From the NCBI RefSeq assembly GCF_000219625.1, contig NC_018209.1, positions 744,001 through 808,000 on the forward strand: 64,000 bases of DNA, written 5' to 3'. How positions within the stretch are numbered: the first letter of the stretch is position 1; every line of letters begins with the position of its first letter. Below, piece by piece: positions 54,892 through 64,000 of this stretch. Under the pieces are notes generated by a model, which was not told where the DNA came from, made no database searches, and was given only the letters and a program-made list of their open reading frames with translations. The position numbers and the translations under genes were made by a program. Source of the DNA: Zymoseptoria tritici IPO323 (taxonomy: Eukaryota; Ascomycota; Dothideomycetes; Mycosphaerellales; Mycosphaerellaceae).

Positions 54892-56340
54892 GTTGAACCG
54901 TTGATCGGTCGGTTGTGGTGGGTTGGTAGTTTGGTAGTTCTGAGGGTCTAAGCTTTGGTGGCCTTTAAGGATCGGTTGGCTTTGTACGTCTTGCGGTTTG
55001 GAGGTGGCACGGGGAGGCAAAGTCGACATGAAGTGGAAATGGACTGCAACCTAGGTAAGTGTGAACAGCACTGCCAGCTTGTACAAATGATAATGATCAC
55101 GATTTGAGGTGCACCTCACGAGAGACGCGGAGTGGATCTGTTCCTGCGCATATCCTTGTATCTGCAAACGCGGCGACCACTCCGATGCGTTCCGTCAACG
55201 TCTGGATGGGACAACGTCGGCACGAGCTGCAGTGTACGAAAACAGGCCCATTGAGTGCTCAGAGTATCCTTGATTTGTCTATCCGCATTTCTCAGCCGGA
55301 TAGCACTGGCTAGGAGCAAGCTGTAGAAGTAGCTAGCTTCCTGAATCCTGACCTCCCAATCCGCTAATATCCGCTGCAGCACTGTAGCGGCGAGGGGCAG
55401 CGAAAGAGAGATGGCATTTCACTGGAGATTGAGGTCAGTCGCCGCCTTGGTAGGGAAAGAATCAAAATCATGGACTGAACGCTGACGGTAGATTTGTGTC
55501 ATTCAGGGACGGAGATTCAATGTTCAGCCATCTCGGTATCAGCGTTGGTCTCCCTCGAAGATGCCTTCACAAGCCCTGGGACCAAGCGGACAAAGTGTCG
55601 AGATGCGGGGACCTCTTTTCCAGGATAACGCAGTAGGTATCGGGATGGAGCATGGAGCTTGCCACGTCGCTGCCAGTCAACCTTTCCGTGCAATGCCAAT
55701 TGCACGCAAAGTTCTGCTTCCAGCTCATACGTTGCCTGCGACTGCAACTCGGCAACCGAGATTTCTTGCCGCAAACTCACTTCCATGCCTTTCGTTGGCC
55801 TTGTTGATTCACACAAGTGTCTGCTGTATTGGACGTATGATAGATCGCGGTCTTAGACCGACGCTTGTCTCCTCCAGGACGACATCTCAACCCGGAATGA
55901 GGTTGCCTTCGATATCCGAACCACAGATGCCGATCATCCATGCTCATTTGTGGCTATGCTCAAAGAACATGCGAGCCGACACGGACATTGAGATTTCCGC
56001 AGCCAAGAGACGTGCTACTGGCCGCCTTGCGGGAGGCAATGCTGGTCTCATGTACGAGTAGCATCGATCGGTAACAGCCAATTGTCCGACAGATTGACAT
56101 CCGTCAATCCGGTCCAGGACCAGAAGTCGTCATTGCAAGGAGCTGGTACATCGTGCTCCGAGCATTCACCGATTGACAACACACCCTGTGAGCGATTCCG
56201 GCATGTCCGAGCCAGCACATAAGCAAGCGAGTTCCAAGAATGACCGTTCCTCTTTCAAACACCTCACAAGCTCGAGCAATCAAAGTCAGCCACGAAAGAC
56301 TTCATCTCCAAACGAAAGAAGGCGTCCATCGCTGTCAATC
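54892..56340. other. Intergenic region, no secure gene
   Basis: About 1.45 kb between the defensin-like gene and the repeat precursor (divergent). Overlapping frames of 99 residues (minus, 55517-55816) and 166 residues (plus, 55561-56061) lie on opposite strands and neither resembles a known family. Promoters of the two flanking genes should lie here. Confidence 0.35.
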
Positions 56341-56838
56341 ATGAAGTACTCTGCAGTCCTCGCCGTCGTCGGCTTCTTCAGCGCAGTGTCTTTCGCTGTA
56401 TGCGTGTTGCGCCTGGATCAGAGTCAAAATGGCAGCTAACGTGAGCAGGCTCCGCTGTCTTACGTGGAACGTGGAATGGCCGTGAGGCGTTCCGCCGAGA
56501 TCGAAGGTGACGCGTTCTCATCTCCAATCTGCAAGGCCGAGCTTCTCTGACATGCTTTTGTAGCAGCTACCAAATTCAAGCGGCACGAAGTGTCCATCGA
56601 GAGGGAAATCGAGGCCCGTGAGCCCTGCGACGTGTGCAAGGAGGAAGAAGGAGACGAGGTCGAGGTCCGCGAGGCCGCCGACGACTTGGCCGCCAAAAGG
56701 GGGGTTGAGGTCCGCGAGCCCTGCAAGGAGTGCTTGAAGGATGAAGAAGGCGAGGTCGAGGTCCGTGAGGCTGACATCTTGGCCACCAAAAGGGAGATCG
56801 AGGCCCGTAAGGCCGAAGGCGGCTGCACGGAGTGTTAG
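56341..56838 (+). CDS. KEX2-type repeat precursor with CxxC cores (secreted)
   Basis: The coding sequence is join(56341..56397,56449..56506,56564..56838), 129 residues. Exon 1 encodes only the signal peptide MKYSAVLAVVGFFSAVSFA; introns are 51 bp (GTATGC, GCTAAC, GAGCAG) and 57 bp (GTGACG, TTGTAG). The mature part is very acidic and repetitive with units EAREPCDVCKEEEGDEVEVREA, EVREPCKECLKDEEGEVEVREA and EARKAEGGCTEC. Dibasic sites lie between units (FKR, LAAKR, LATKR), followed by Glu/Val-Ala-type dipeptides, the arrangement of KEX2/STE13-processed precursors such as alpha-factor pheromones and KEX2-processed RiPPs. There are three CxxC cores (CDVC, CKEC, CTEC). No W-C-x-G-x-C pheromone core and no UstY-like or tyrosinase gene nearby. 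Alternative: an unprocessed low-complexity wall protein. Confidence 0.75.
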
Positions 56839-57244
56839 ATTTGTCGACCACACGCTCACTGCCACCATGATCACATGGGCTGCCGCTGCAGATCGAGCTG
56901 ATGTCTTGGCCTATGCTCTTGTCCGGGCTGCATCAATGGGCGTGAGCGTCCGGAGATGATGGAAGAGGCGGAACAATCTTCTTCCTTGACGACCTTGCAA
57001 TGTTTTGTACTCAGTCGCTACCTTGAATGGCGAAAGTTATGGAGGATGCGATTCACCCCTCTGAACGGATGACCTTCCAAAGCTCGTTGCCATGGCTTGT
57101 GCACAGTCTTCGCCTTGTGTTCAGATTTTCGACTCTAACGTTGTGACGTGACTCGGAGCAAAAGCCGTCGATCCGACCGGATTGATAGCTTGAACTGAGC
57201 GACGCTCGTTCGAAGATGACCTGATCTGCATCATACTCCGATCG
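56839..57244. other. Convergent intergenic region
   Basis: About 400 bp between two 3' ends. No gene or repeat visible. Confidence 0.4.
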
Positions 57245-58925
57245 TCAGATCTGACCTTGTTGAGCATTCTCGACCTCGCTCGTGCCATTCGACCATCCAC
57301 CGAGGCCCATGCCTCCAAAGCTCGTAAAGCCAGCTTCAAAGCAGTCTCCAGAAAAATGCGCGGAGTCATGCTTGGATGCTGCTTCCGTCTCTTCGGTAGC
57401 CGTGAATCTGAACTGGTAGGCGGGATGATCGCTCGACACACGGGCATTGCCTCCGAAGACCTCACGGGCGGTGCGTGTCTTTGCCGATATCTCCGGAAGT
57501 AGTCCTCTCCTCTTCAGCTCTGGTAGCAGGAACTCAATGATGTCCTCGTACGATCCTGGGCTGACGACGTGGGCGAGATTGAAGCCATCCACGTCCACTT
57601 CAGCGACCCATTTCTCGAGTTGATCTGCGATCGTTTGTGCACTTCCGACAATTGTTGGGAAAGCTCCGCCCAGCAAGAGGAACTCTGCGATATTTGCCTT
57701 GGTGCATTTCAGCTCGTTGCTTCCGGAAACCGGCTTTGCGCAACGCTTCGCCATGGACTGCAAGGCAGGGTGCTTGACGAGCAAGAAGTCCTGATCGTCA
57801 GGATAGATGCCGATGTCGATTCCAGTCCAGCCTCCAAGCAAAGCGAGCGCTCCTTCAAGATCGCCATACTTGATGAAGTCGTCCCGCTTCTGCTGGGCTT
57901 TCTCGTCTGTCGAGTCGATGATGATCGTCACACCGGCCATGATCTTGACCATGCTGGGATCACGACCGAGGTCTCTGGCTGTCTTCCTGATTGAGGCGAC
58001 TGTGGCTGCAACCTTCTGAGGCGACTCGCCATTGACGAAGACCGCTTCTGCGTGCTTTGCTGCGAATTCCACTCCTGCTTTACTGGTTCCGGCTTGGAAG
58101 AGGTATCTAGAAGCAGGTTACGTGAGCATTCGAATGGCATACGATGCCGTGATACACTTACGGCGTTCTCTGAGGAGACGGCTCGCATATGTGCGGACCC
58201 GCCACGCTGAAGTTCTCTCCTCTGTGGTCGATCCTTCTGACCTTTCCCGGAACCGCAAATACACCACGTTCAACGTCTCGTATCGCTGCATCGTCGGACC
58301 AGCTCCCTTCCCACAGCTATGGCTCACTCGTTAGCTACGCATGATGCTCCGAGCCAGCCACACCTACCTTGTACACCACATCCATGAACTCCTCCGCCAC
58401 ACGATATCGCTCCGCAGAGTCAGCCTGTCCACTCAATCCAAAGTTCCGCGCCGCACTCTCCAAGTAAGACGTCACGATATTCCACGCCACACGGCCGTCA
58501 GTAAGATGATCGACCGTGGAAAACTTCCTCGCAAGAGCGTATGGCGCTTCGTATGTGGTACTGGCGGTAACGCCAAAGACAATGTTCTTCGTCACCGCCG
58601 CCATGGCTGGAATGGCATACAAGGGATCATTGACGGGAAATTGAGCCGCTGAGCTCAATGCTGGACCGACGTTGCCAGGACCTTTGTAGACATCGTACGG
58701 GCCAAGAGTGTCGGCGAAGAAGATGCAGTGGAATCCAGCGTCGTCTAGCATTCGCGCCAGAGACGTCCAGAAGCTGAGCTTGTTGTAGTCGGCGGTCTTG
58801 TTCCGTGGGTGCTTCCACTGTCCGGCGGAAAGATGGCCTGGCGTCGCCATGACAAACGCACTCAACAGTAGATGTTTCTTCTGATGTTCGGCGCCATTGG
58901 CCGCCGAAGTAGTTTCGTTCGCCAT
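57245..58925 (-). CDS. Luciferase-like flavin monooxygenase (NtaA/SnaA/DszA family)
   Basis: The coding sequence is complement(join(57245..58106,58162..58316,58368..58925)), 524 residues from MANETTSAANGAEHQKKHLL. Introns of 51 and 55 bp restore VYKLWEGSWSDD and RTPYLFQAGTSKAG. The N-terminal part shows GHLSAGQWKHP, DDAGFHCIFFADTLG and FSTVDHLTDGRVAWNIVTS, with DHRGENFSVAGPH and MAGVTIIIDSTDEKA later. These match the FMN/FADH2-dependent monooxygenases of the NtaA/SnaA/DszA group, TIM-barrel enzymes that use reduced flavin to oxidise nitrilotriacetate-like or sulphur compounds. The C-terminal 80 residues (Ser/Gly-rich) are unusual for the family. A reductase partner is not seen; a GST-like gene follows on the same strand. 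Substrate unknown. Confidence 0.9.
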
Positions 58926-59321
58926 ATTTTTGAAGTTGTCGAGCTTTCGGACTGTGTGTGGACGATCTCTCAACTCAACGACTGACGCTTGCGTCAAGTG
59001 AAATAGCTGGCGCCTTCACGGAAAGCGTGCTCTCAACGTTTATCCTCTGGTAAGGGCGCATCCTTGTAAGGACTTTTCGAGTATCCCGGATCTGCATACA
59101 TTTATACTTCGCGAAGTTCAGGGCAAGTCAATGGTCTCATAACGCTTCCGATGGCGTCAATTTACTTGCGCTAGTCCTAACAAAGAAACCATTGCTGCGG
59201 TGCGGTGTCTCAGCGGCGGTACAGAAGCGGGCTGTCGACAGCATGACTTTCGGAGCGACTACTCGTTGCTTATCTATCTACGTTTACACGCTTCTCGCTG
59301 CGTTTAGAGAGCAGACCGTCT
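58926..59321. other. Intergenic region
   Basis: About 400 bp between the monooxygenase start and the GST-like stop, same strand. No gene seen. Confidence 0.35.
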
Positions 59322-60356
59322 TCAAGCTTTGCGCAGAATAGTGCTTTCGCGTGGAAAGTGAATGCGCAGTCCAGTGGGCACTTCGAGGACGAACTCGTAA
59401 CCATCCGTTGCGTGAAGTTTTCCGTGTACAGGATGCTTGCGGGGCTCCGAACCAAGACTGTCAGCAGTGACCAGGGTGCCGACTTGGATCTCGGTCGGCT
59501 CGTCCTTGAGTAGGCCCGTGATCTCGGAAGTGTATCGGGAGGCGAAGATCTGCTCTTTCGCTTCGTCGAAACTGATGTGCTTGAACTCTGGGAGAGGCAG
59601 ACTGTCGATCAAGCCATGCACTTTGGGAAATCGACTCTTGCCGACCGCTGGGTGTGTCTCGCCAAGTCCAGGGGCTGCTGTGCATCAGTCTATGTTGTCT
59701 GTAGACATTTGCTGCCATTTCACCTACGTTGATCCTCGAGACCATGCAAATCCCATCGCACACCCCAAATTGCATGAATCGTGGCCAGCGTGATCTCGTT
59801 GCCGCCAATGTACTTGGTCTCCTTGAGTACGGTGTTTTCGAGGTAGTCAAGACGACTGTGAAGATCCGCAACTGCCGACTCTCGAAGCGTGTCAAAGTCC
59901 GGCCGGATCAACAGCGGATAGATCGAACCGCGATCTTTGGCGAATTCCGGTGTCATCAGTTTGCCAGGCGCAAGACCCAGAGTCTGGTCGAAAGCGACAA
60001 AGCCCCATTCTTCCCATGCCCGATCCTGTCAGTCGTCAATGATGTTGCGTTCCTGCAGTATTCCTGCCAGATCAACTCACGTGGATAGATGTCGGGATCT
60101 GCTTCTTCGCGAGTCGCTCAAGGATGACTCGCTGCTGGACTTTGCTGTCGCAGTAGATGTCCTTGCCAACGGCCAATATTGGCACACGGCGGTACGTGAT
60201 GCCGATAGATTCGAGCTCAGGCCGAGGAATCAGCGGACCGACTTCCTGGAATTTGAACGGAACCTCGGTGACATGGAGGAGCAGCGCGATCTTCTGAACA
60301 TATGGAGAGAAAGGATATCCGAAAAGGATGACAGGATCATTTGAGATACTACCCAT
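59322..60356 (-). CDS. Glutathione S-transferase-like protein
   Basis: The coding sequence is complement(join(59322..59677,59728..60025,60081..60356)), 309 residues from MGSISNDPVILFGYPFSPYVQ. Introns of 50 and 55 bp; the intron 2 acceptor is a CAGCAG tandem so two isoforms differing by one residue are possible. The N-terminal thioredoxin fold has YPFSPYVQKIALLLHV and RRVPILAVGKDIYCDS (cis-Pro VP), followed by the helical domain with YLENTVLKETKYIGGNEITLATIHAIW. A C-terminal extension (about 200-309) with LVTADSLGSEPRKHPVHGKL is not standard for GST and resembles a small beta domain found in some fungal GST-like proteins. Likely roles are glutathione conjugation or peroxide handling, unproven. 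It lies behind the flavin monooxygenase, consistent with detoxification. Confidence 0.85.
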
Positions 60357-61162
60357 GATTGCGATGGCTGTCGGAAGGATTTTCTTGACTGTAGTCGGGT
60401 TTTGAATGATGGGTGACATACTTGATATACAGCTCGGAGCTGTATTCTAGGTTTATGGCGTGCTTGCTGGCATCAGATCGCTCCATATTGAGACAAGTTC
60501 GAGCACGCAAGGCGCGGCAACGCGATTGGTACGATTCTGCAGGGTAGAGATTGAAGAAGAAGTGAAGTCAATCGAAGCTGCCGCATGCGACTGATAATTG
60601 TCGAGTTCGGGAGAGGAGCTCTCCTTGGATGTGCGGGATGTGACAAGGACCAGAGCTCTTGTTGAGCTCGCGATGTCGTATAGCACGAAATGTGATGACT
60701 GTCTCGCTCATGAGAATGGCCGCTTGGACGTGATATATTGACGGTGATGCCTGAGGCTCACACAAGTTTTGGGCCATCGAACTGTTCCTTCTGCTTCTAC
60801 CTCACTCGCAACTCTGCTTCGGCATGACTACTTTGCCAGCTGATCCAACCCCGGGGAGAAGAGAAGGGCGACTCCCAGTCCTCCTACCAACTCCCGAAAC
60901 GTGACTGCGATGTGCGAGGAAACAACTCCTCAGATGAAGGGCAAAGTACGTCTGTAGAATTGTTGAGCACTCCACGTTAACATCTACCTTACCTCCATCC
61001 ACCTCTCACGATGCACCGCACAGCTATGGCCGCCACTCGCCATCCAGACCCAAACTTCTGTTCGGAGAAGTCTCGCCAGAAGCGCTTGTCGCTTACTGTC
61101 ATTCCGAGCTGTCGTCAGCTCTTGTCTCTCCCTCTCATTACGCTCCTCGACGACGTCGATGA
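60357..61162. other. Intergenic region
   Basis: About 800 bp between the GST-like start and the 12-cysteine gene. No gene recognised. Confidence 0.35.
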
Positions 61163-61523
61163 TCAACTTACACAGCCGCTATCGCATTTCTTCGTGCATT
61201 CACTGCCCGTCTCGCAGTTTGAACAGCAGACGTTCGTCTAATTCGGACATCGATCGTCAGCTCTCGAACGCCCTTCGAACGACACGCTTGTTTGGCAACT
61301 CACGCAGATCACGCAGTTCTTGGCGCACTGGCTGCCCTTTTGGCAATAGTTGCAGCATATACCTCCTTGTGGTGCGGGATCGGCCTGGGTGCGAGGAGTT
61401 GTTAGCGGGCAATGCAATGGTGTTGTATGAGTGATGTGCATGAGGTATCATTATGGGAGGACGCACCACGGCCACGGCGAGGGCGGCTGGCAGAACAGCC
61501 AGGAGAATGGTAAAGAGCTTCAT
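61163..61523 (-). CDS. 12-cysteine small secreted protein with duplicated exon
   Basis: My model is complement(join(61163..61237,61304..61384,61467..61523)), 70 residues. Exon 1 encodes the signal peptide MKLFTILLAVLPAALAVAV; introns are 82 bp (GTGCGT, GCTAAC, CCCAG) and 66 bp (GTGAGT to AATTAG). Exon 2 encodes ICCNYCQKGSQCAKNCVIC and exon 3 VCCSNCETGSECTKKCDSGC: both follow CC-x2-C-x5-C-x3-C-x(2-3)-C. The end of exon 3 reads TGTGTAAGTTGA; the GTAAGT there is the counterpart of the exon 2 donor GTGAGT but is read through into VS and a stop. Twelve cysteines in about 50 mature residues suggest a six-disulphide, very stable secreted protein. No family recognised. A further exon after GTAAGT cannot be excluded. 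Confidence 0.7.
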
Positions 61524-62381
61524 GTTTGCTTAGTGTTGGTGGACTCGAGATGATGTGAGGAAAGGATAGTGATTGTCTACTGGAGAGCGAAAGACTCATT
61601 TTTATGTCTTACCAAAGAGTACGCGAGGTGAAGTGTTCCCTGGTGACCAGAAACATGTTCAGGACCTCGTTCAAGGTATTGATGTTTCCTATCATTGCGC
61701 GATGTGCGCTATCGCCTCCGATATGTTACAGGCGCTTGGTTCAAGCCGGGAGTCGACTATCAATCGGTGTAGGCAATCACGAACAGGTGAAGATGAATTC
61801 CGGCTCAAATTGCGCCGGATACTGACACAATGACTGACAGTGAGTATGGATCGTCATTGGCAGCAGAAGTTGGCGGTATCCTCGTACGGGTCGACAACGA
61901 ATCCCTGACGTACTTCGGCGGCGACATTGGACTGAGACCAGCCCGAGCGCGCGAGACACGGGCAAGCAATTGATGCCATCTCACAAGGTAGCCGTGACTG
62001 CGAATGTAAGACGAAACCAAGAAGGCCCGAGCTGCCAGAGATGGATTGTGAAAGGAGATCTTGACGTGGGCGGTCGTACACAGCACTCGGTAAAACGCAA
62101 TGATGGCGAAGAGTAAAGCTGTCGACCACGTGCTCTGCTGGACGTTGATGAATGTCGAGATCAGAGATTGAGCTTTTGCAAAGGACTTGTAGACAGAGGA
62201 TGAAGGAGATGCTGAAAGGTCCAAATGATGTTTTACGAATGATGCCTGAGAATTGAGGCCATATCTCGATCGGCGCTAGGATCGCCCTCTTCGACCTCAG
62301 TCCATTGAACACATCACGGCCGAATTACAACACACGCCGCACTTTCTTGTTCTTGTCCTTGTGCTCCAGCGATTGCACATC
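61524..62381. other. Divergent intergenic region before LSM4
   Basis: About 860 bp. A minus-strand frame at 61805-62224 with one hydrophobic helix has no ATG at its start and was not accepted as a gene. Contains promoters for the flanking genes. Confidence 0.35.
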
Positions 62382-62930
62382 ATGGTAAGCTCCTTCAAGC
62401 TATTCTCAGCATTCTCACAGCCCTACTCCGCCATCTTCCTACTCGCACGCTGCGACAAGAATCAACTGACCCACGCCTTCTCAGCTTCCTCTCGGCCTCC
62501 TCACCGCGGCGCAAGGCCACCCAATGCTCGTCGAGCTCAAGACCGGCGAGACGCTCAACGGTCATCTCGTCAGCTGCGATACGTACATGAACATCATGCT
62601 GAAAGAGGTTGTGCAAACATCGCCGGACGGAGACAAGTTCTTTCGGTTACCAGAGTGCTATGTGCGCGGGAACAACGTATGACTTTACGAAGCAAGAAAG
62701 GGAGAAGACGGCATTGGCTAATGGATTGGCTGCAGATCAAATACCTGAGAGTGCCGGACGAAGTCGTGGATGCAGTCAAGGATCAACAGGCGGCGCAACA
62801 AAGTCAACGTGGTGGACGAGGAGGTGGTGGTATGGGAGGACGAGGCGATCATGGTGGACGTGGTGATAGAGGCGGAAGGGGAGGAGCGCGCGGTGGGCGT
62901 GGCGGTAGAGGGAGGGGGAGGGGTAGCTGA
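62382..62930 (+). CDS. LSM4: LSM4, U6 snRNA-associated Sm-like protein
   Basis: The coding sequence is join(62382..62384,62485..62676,62736..62930), 129 residues. Exon 1 is only the ATG codon, followed by a 100-bp intron (GTAAGC to CTCAG); exon 2 begins [19 protein letters not shown], and a 59-bp intron (GTATGA to CTGCAG) joins YVRGNN to [12 protein letters not shown]. Sm motif 1 ([20 protein letters not shown]) and Sm motif 2 (IKYLRVPDE) are intact, and the C-terminus is an RGG/GR-rich tail typical of Lsm4. Lsm4 is part of the Lsm1-7 decay complex and the Lsm2-8 U6 snRNP; the tail supports P-body assembly in yeast. Confident. Confidence 0.95.
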   Translation: MVSSFKLFSAFSQPYSAIFLLARCDKNQLTHAFSASSRPPHRGARPPNARRAQDRRDAQRSSRQLRYVHEHHAERGCANIAGRRQVLSVTRVLCAREQRMTLRSKKGRRRHWLMDWLQIKYLRVPDEVVDAVKDQQAAQQSQRGGRGGGGMGGRGDHGGRGDRGGRGGARGGRGGRGRGRGS

Positions 62931-64000
62931 GCAGCGCGGAGGTGGACACTTCGACGCTGTATCATACAATGTGGGCAGAAGTGTGAGGACAAGACGATAC
63001 CCAGTGAAGGAGTGGCGCTCGCATGCCTTGGCCGAATGTCTCGAAGAGCGCGAAGAGGTCAATGCCTGCGCATCTGAGTGTCACAAACGCTAGAGCGGGT
63101 CGAGAGCTGATGCCAAGAAATTGGACATGGCTTCGATCGGCGGGAGGTCTTTGGCAAAACATTCAACGAGGACAGACAGAATCGACGCATTTAGCGCAGA
63201 GATACACTCGAAAGTAGTCTCCGCACCTCGTTGATATCGCCATGAAATGAACAAGAAAAGAAAGACTTACCCCCTTTCCAGCCGTTCAAGGACTTTCGCG
63301 CGCAAACGTCGAATTCATCCCCATCACACCTAGCTCCCATCCATCACAATAGCATCCATCCAAGAGCAAAAAGACAAGAACAACAACAACACCATCGAAA
63401 CCAGCAAAAAAAGACCCTCACAACTCCCACAAACCGACTTCGGATTTTGGGGGGACCCCTGGGTGACCAGTTGGATTTTCAATGACCGTATAGGATTACA
63501 GCTACTATGCAAGAGTTGTGAAGGTAGCGCACTATCCATTCTGCTAAAGCAGATTCTGTTCTTAGCAGTATTCTTAAAAGAGAGGGTCTTGGTGGCTCTG
63601 AAGGTGACGGAATTTGTGCAAAATATATAGGCTTTAATGCGGCCAGTCGCTTTGGCGCGCCGGACCCTGCGCCGCGTTGAGAGGTTTGTTTTGATTGACC
63701 TTGGTCCACGAATGCGGGTGATGACGGGGTTCTGGATGTCAATGGAGCGATGGGTTGTTTTGACTTGACGACTTACAAGTGTGATTGTCAACGACTTAGC
63801 AGCAGCTCCCTTGATCTCAGACAGGTCTTCGTCCATGTTGCACCCTCGGACTCATGCCTCTTAGCCTTTCTCGTCTTCCCCTCAACAATCCCCAGCTGCG
63901 CATGACCTGTTCACTCCACATCTTTCAACCTCCATGACTGTGACAGCTACCTCCACTCCGACGACTGCGTTGATGAAGCAGGGTGACAACATGTTTGCCA
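62931..64000. other. Right-edge region with one unresolved minus-strand frame
   Basis: A minus-strand frame with ATG at 63836 begins MDEDLSEIKGAAAKSLTITL and then meets a good GTAAGT donor (about 63776), a CATCCAG acceptor (about 63729) and NPVITRIRGPR. This looks like a real, short-exon gene start running leftwards, but I could not follow it further or name it. A G-rich run (GGGGGGACCCC) lies near 63450. Confidence 0.35.

Noticed and set aside
55517..56061. Overlapping frames on opposite strands (99 and 166 codons)
   Set aside because: Neither has a domain, signal peptide or splice-supported extension; cannot both be real and neither is supported.
56341..56838. Reading the repeat precursor as an alpha-factor pheromone gene
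   Set aside because: Repeats and KR sites fit, but the cores lack the conserved Trp-Cys...Gly...Cys pheromone pattern; kept as an unnamed KEX2-type precursor.
48546..61523. Secondary-metabolite cluster built from the hydrolase, monooxygenase and GST-like genes
   Set aside because: No polyketide synthase, NRPS, terpene synthase or cluster regulator in the window; the three are spread over 12 kb among unrelated genes.
61805..62224. 139-codon minus-strand frame with one hydrophobic helix
   Set aside because: It begins at a TTG, its first ATG lies late, and no supporting splice site was found.
63500..63600. tRNA-like D-arm on the minus strand (GCAGAATGGATAGTGC)
   Set aside because: No B-box (GGTTCRANNC) at the right distance and no closing acceptor stem; at most a relic.

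Overview
The window is nuclear DNA of a filamentous ascomycete, probably a dothideomycete (class-level placement is inference). The evidence is short GT-AG introns of roughly 50-150 bp, CTAAC/CTGAC-like branch sites, a HET-domain gene, a GPI-type cell-wall protein, a DUF7025-type AAA ATPase, and a gene set of actin, BMS1, SRP68, BOS1, LSM4, FES1 and TDA3-like genes. I saw no transposon, CRISPR array, rRNA or secure tRNA. Exon joins were read by eye from splice signals and from protein-family continuity.

Layout. 3-578: 3' end of a GPI-anchored wall protein. 641-14402: a run of six genes for building or trimming glycans: O-acyltransferase A (-), propeller-like type II membrane protein A (+), OCH1-like mannosyltransferase (-), O-acyltransferase B (-), MNN2/MNN1-like mannosyltransferase (-) and GH92 alpha-mannosidase (+). 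14928-27919: conserved cell-biology genes: phospholipase D, BOS1 SNARE, PTEN/TEP1 phosphatase, a four-exon PBI2/I9 protease inhibitor, BMS1 GTPase and SRP68. 27920-32588: mostly empty, with one small secreted protein. 32589-36507: a second divergent pair, O-acyltransferase C (-) with propeller-like protein B (+), repeating the 641-4305 arrangement. 36633-44803: an AAA ATPase with a shortened N-terminus, TDA3-like oxidoreductase, actin (six exons), FES1 and a small secreted protein. 45636-53249: an unknown single-pass membrane protein, an alpha/beta hydrolase, an unknown protein and a HET-domain protein. 54621-62930: a four-exon-scale accessory stretch with a defensin-like (CS-alpha-beta) peptide, a KEX2-type repeat precursor, a flavin monooxygenase, a GST-like protein, a 12-cysteine secreted protein with a duplicated exon, and finally LSM4.

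How the genes fit. The first 14 kb plus 32.6-36.5 kb look like a Golgi/cell-surface system in which mannan chains are started (OCH1-like), branched (MNN2-like), trimmed (GH92), acylated (three acyltransferase-3 proteins) and acted on by two related lumenal propeller-like proteins. Having the acyltransferase/propeller pair twice, head to head both times, is the strongest hint of an undescribed functional unit. The second point of interest is the 54-62 kb stretch, where three different cysteine-containing secreted peptide precursors lie close to a HET-domain gene. All three are split by introns and easily missed.
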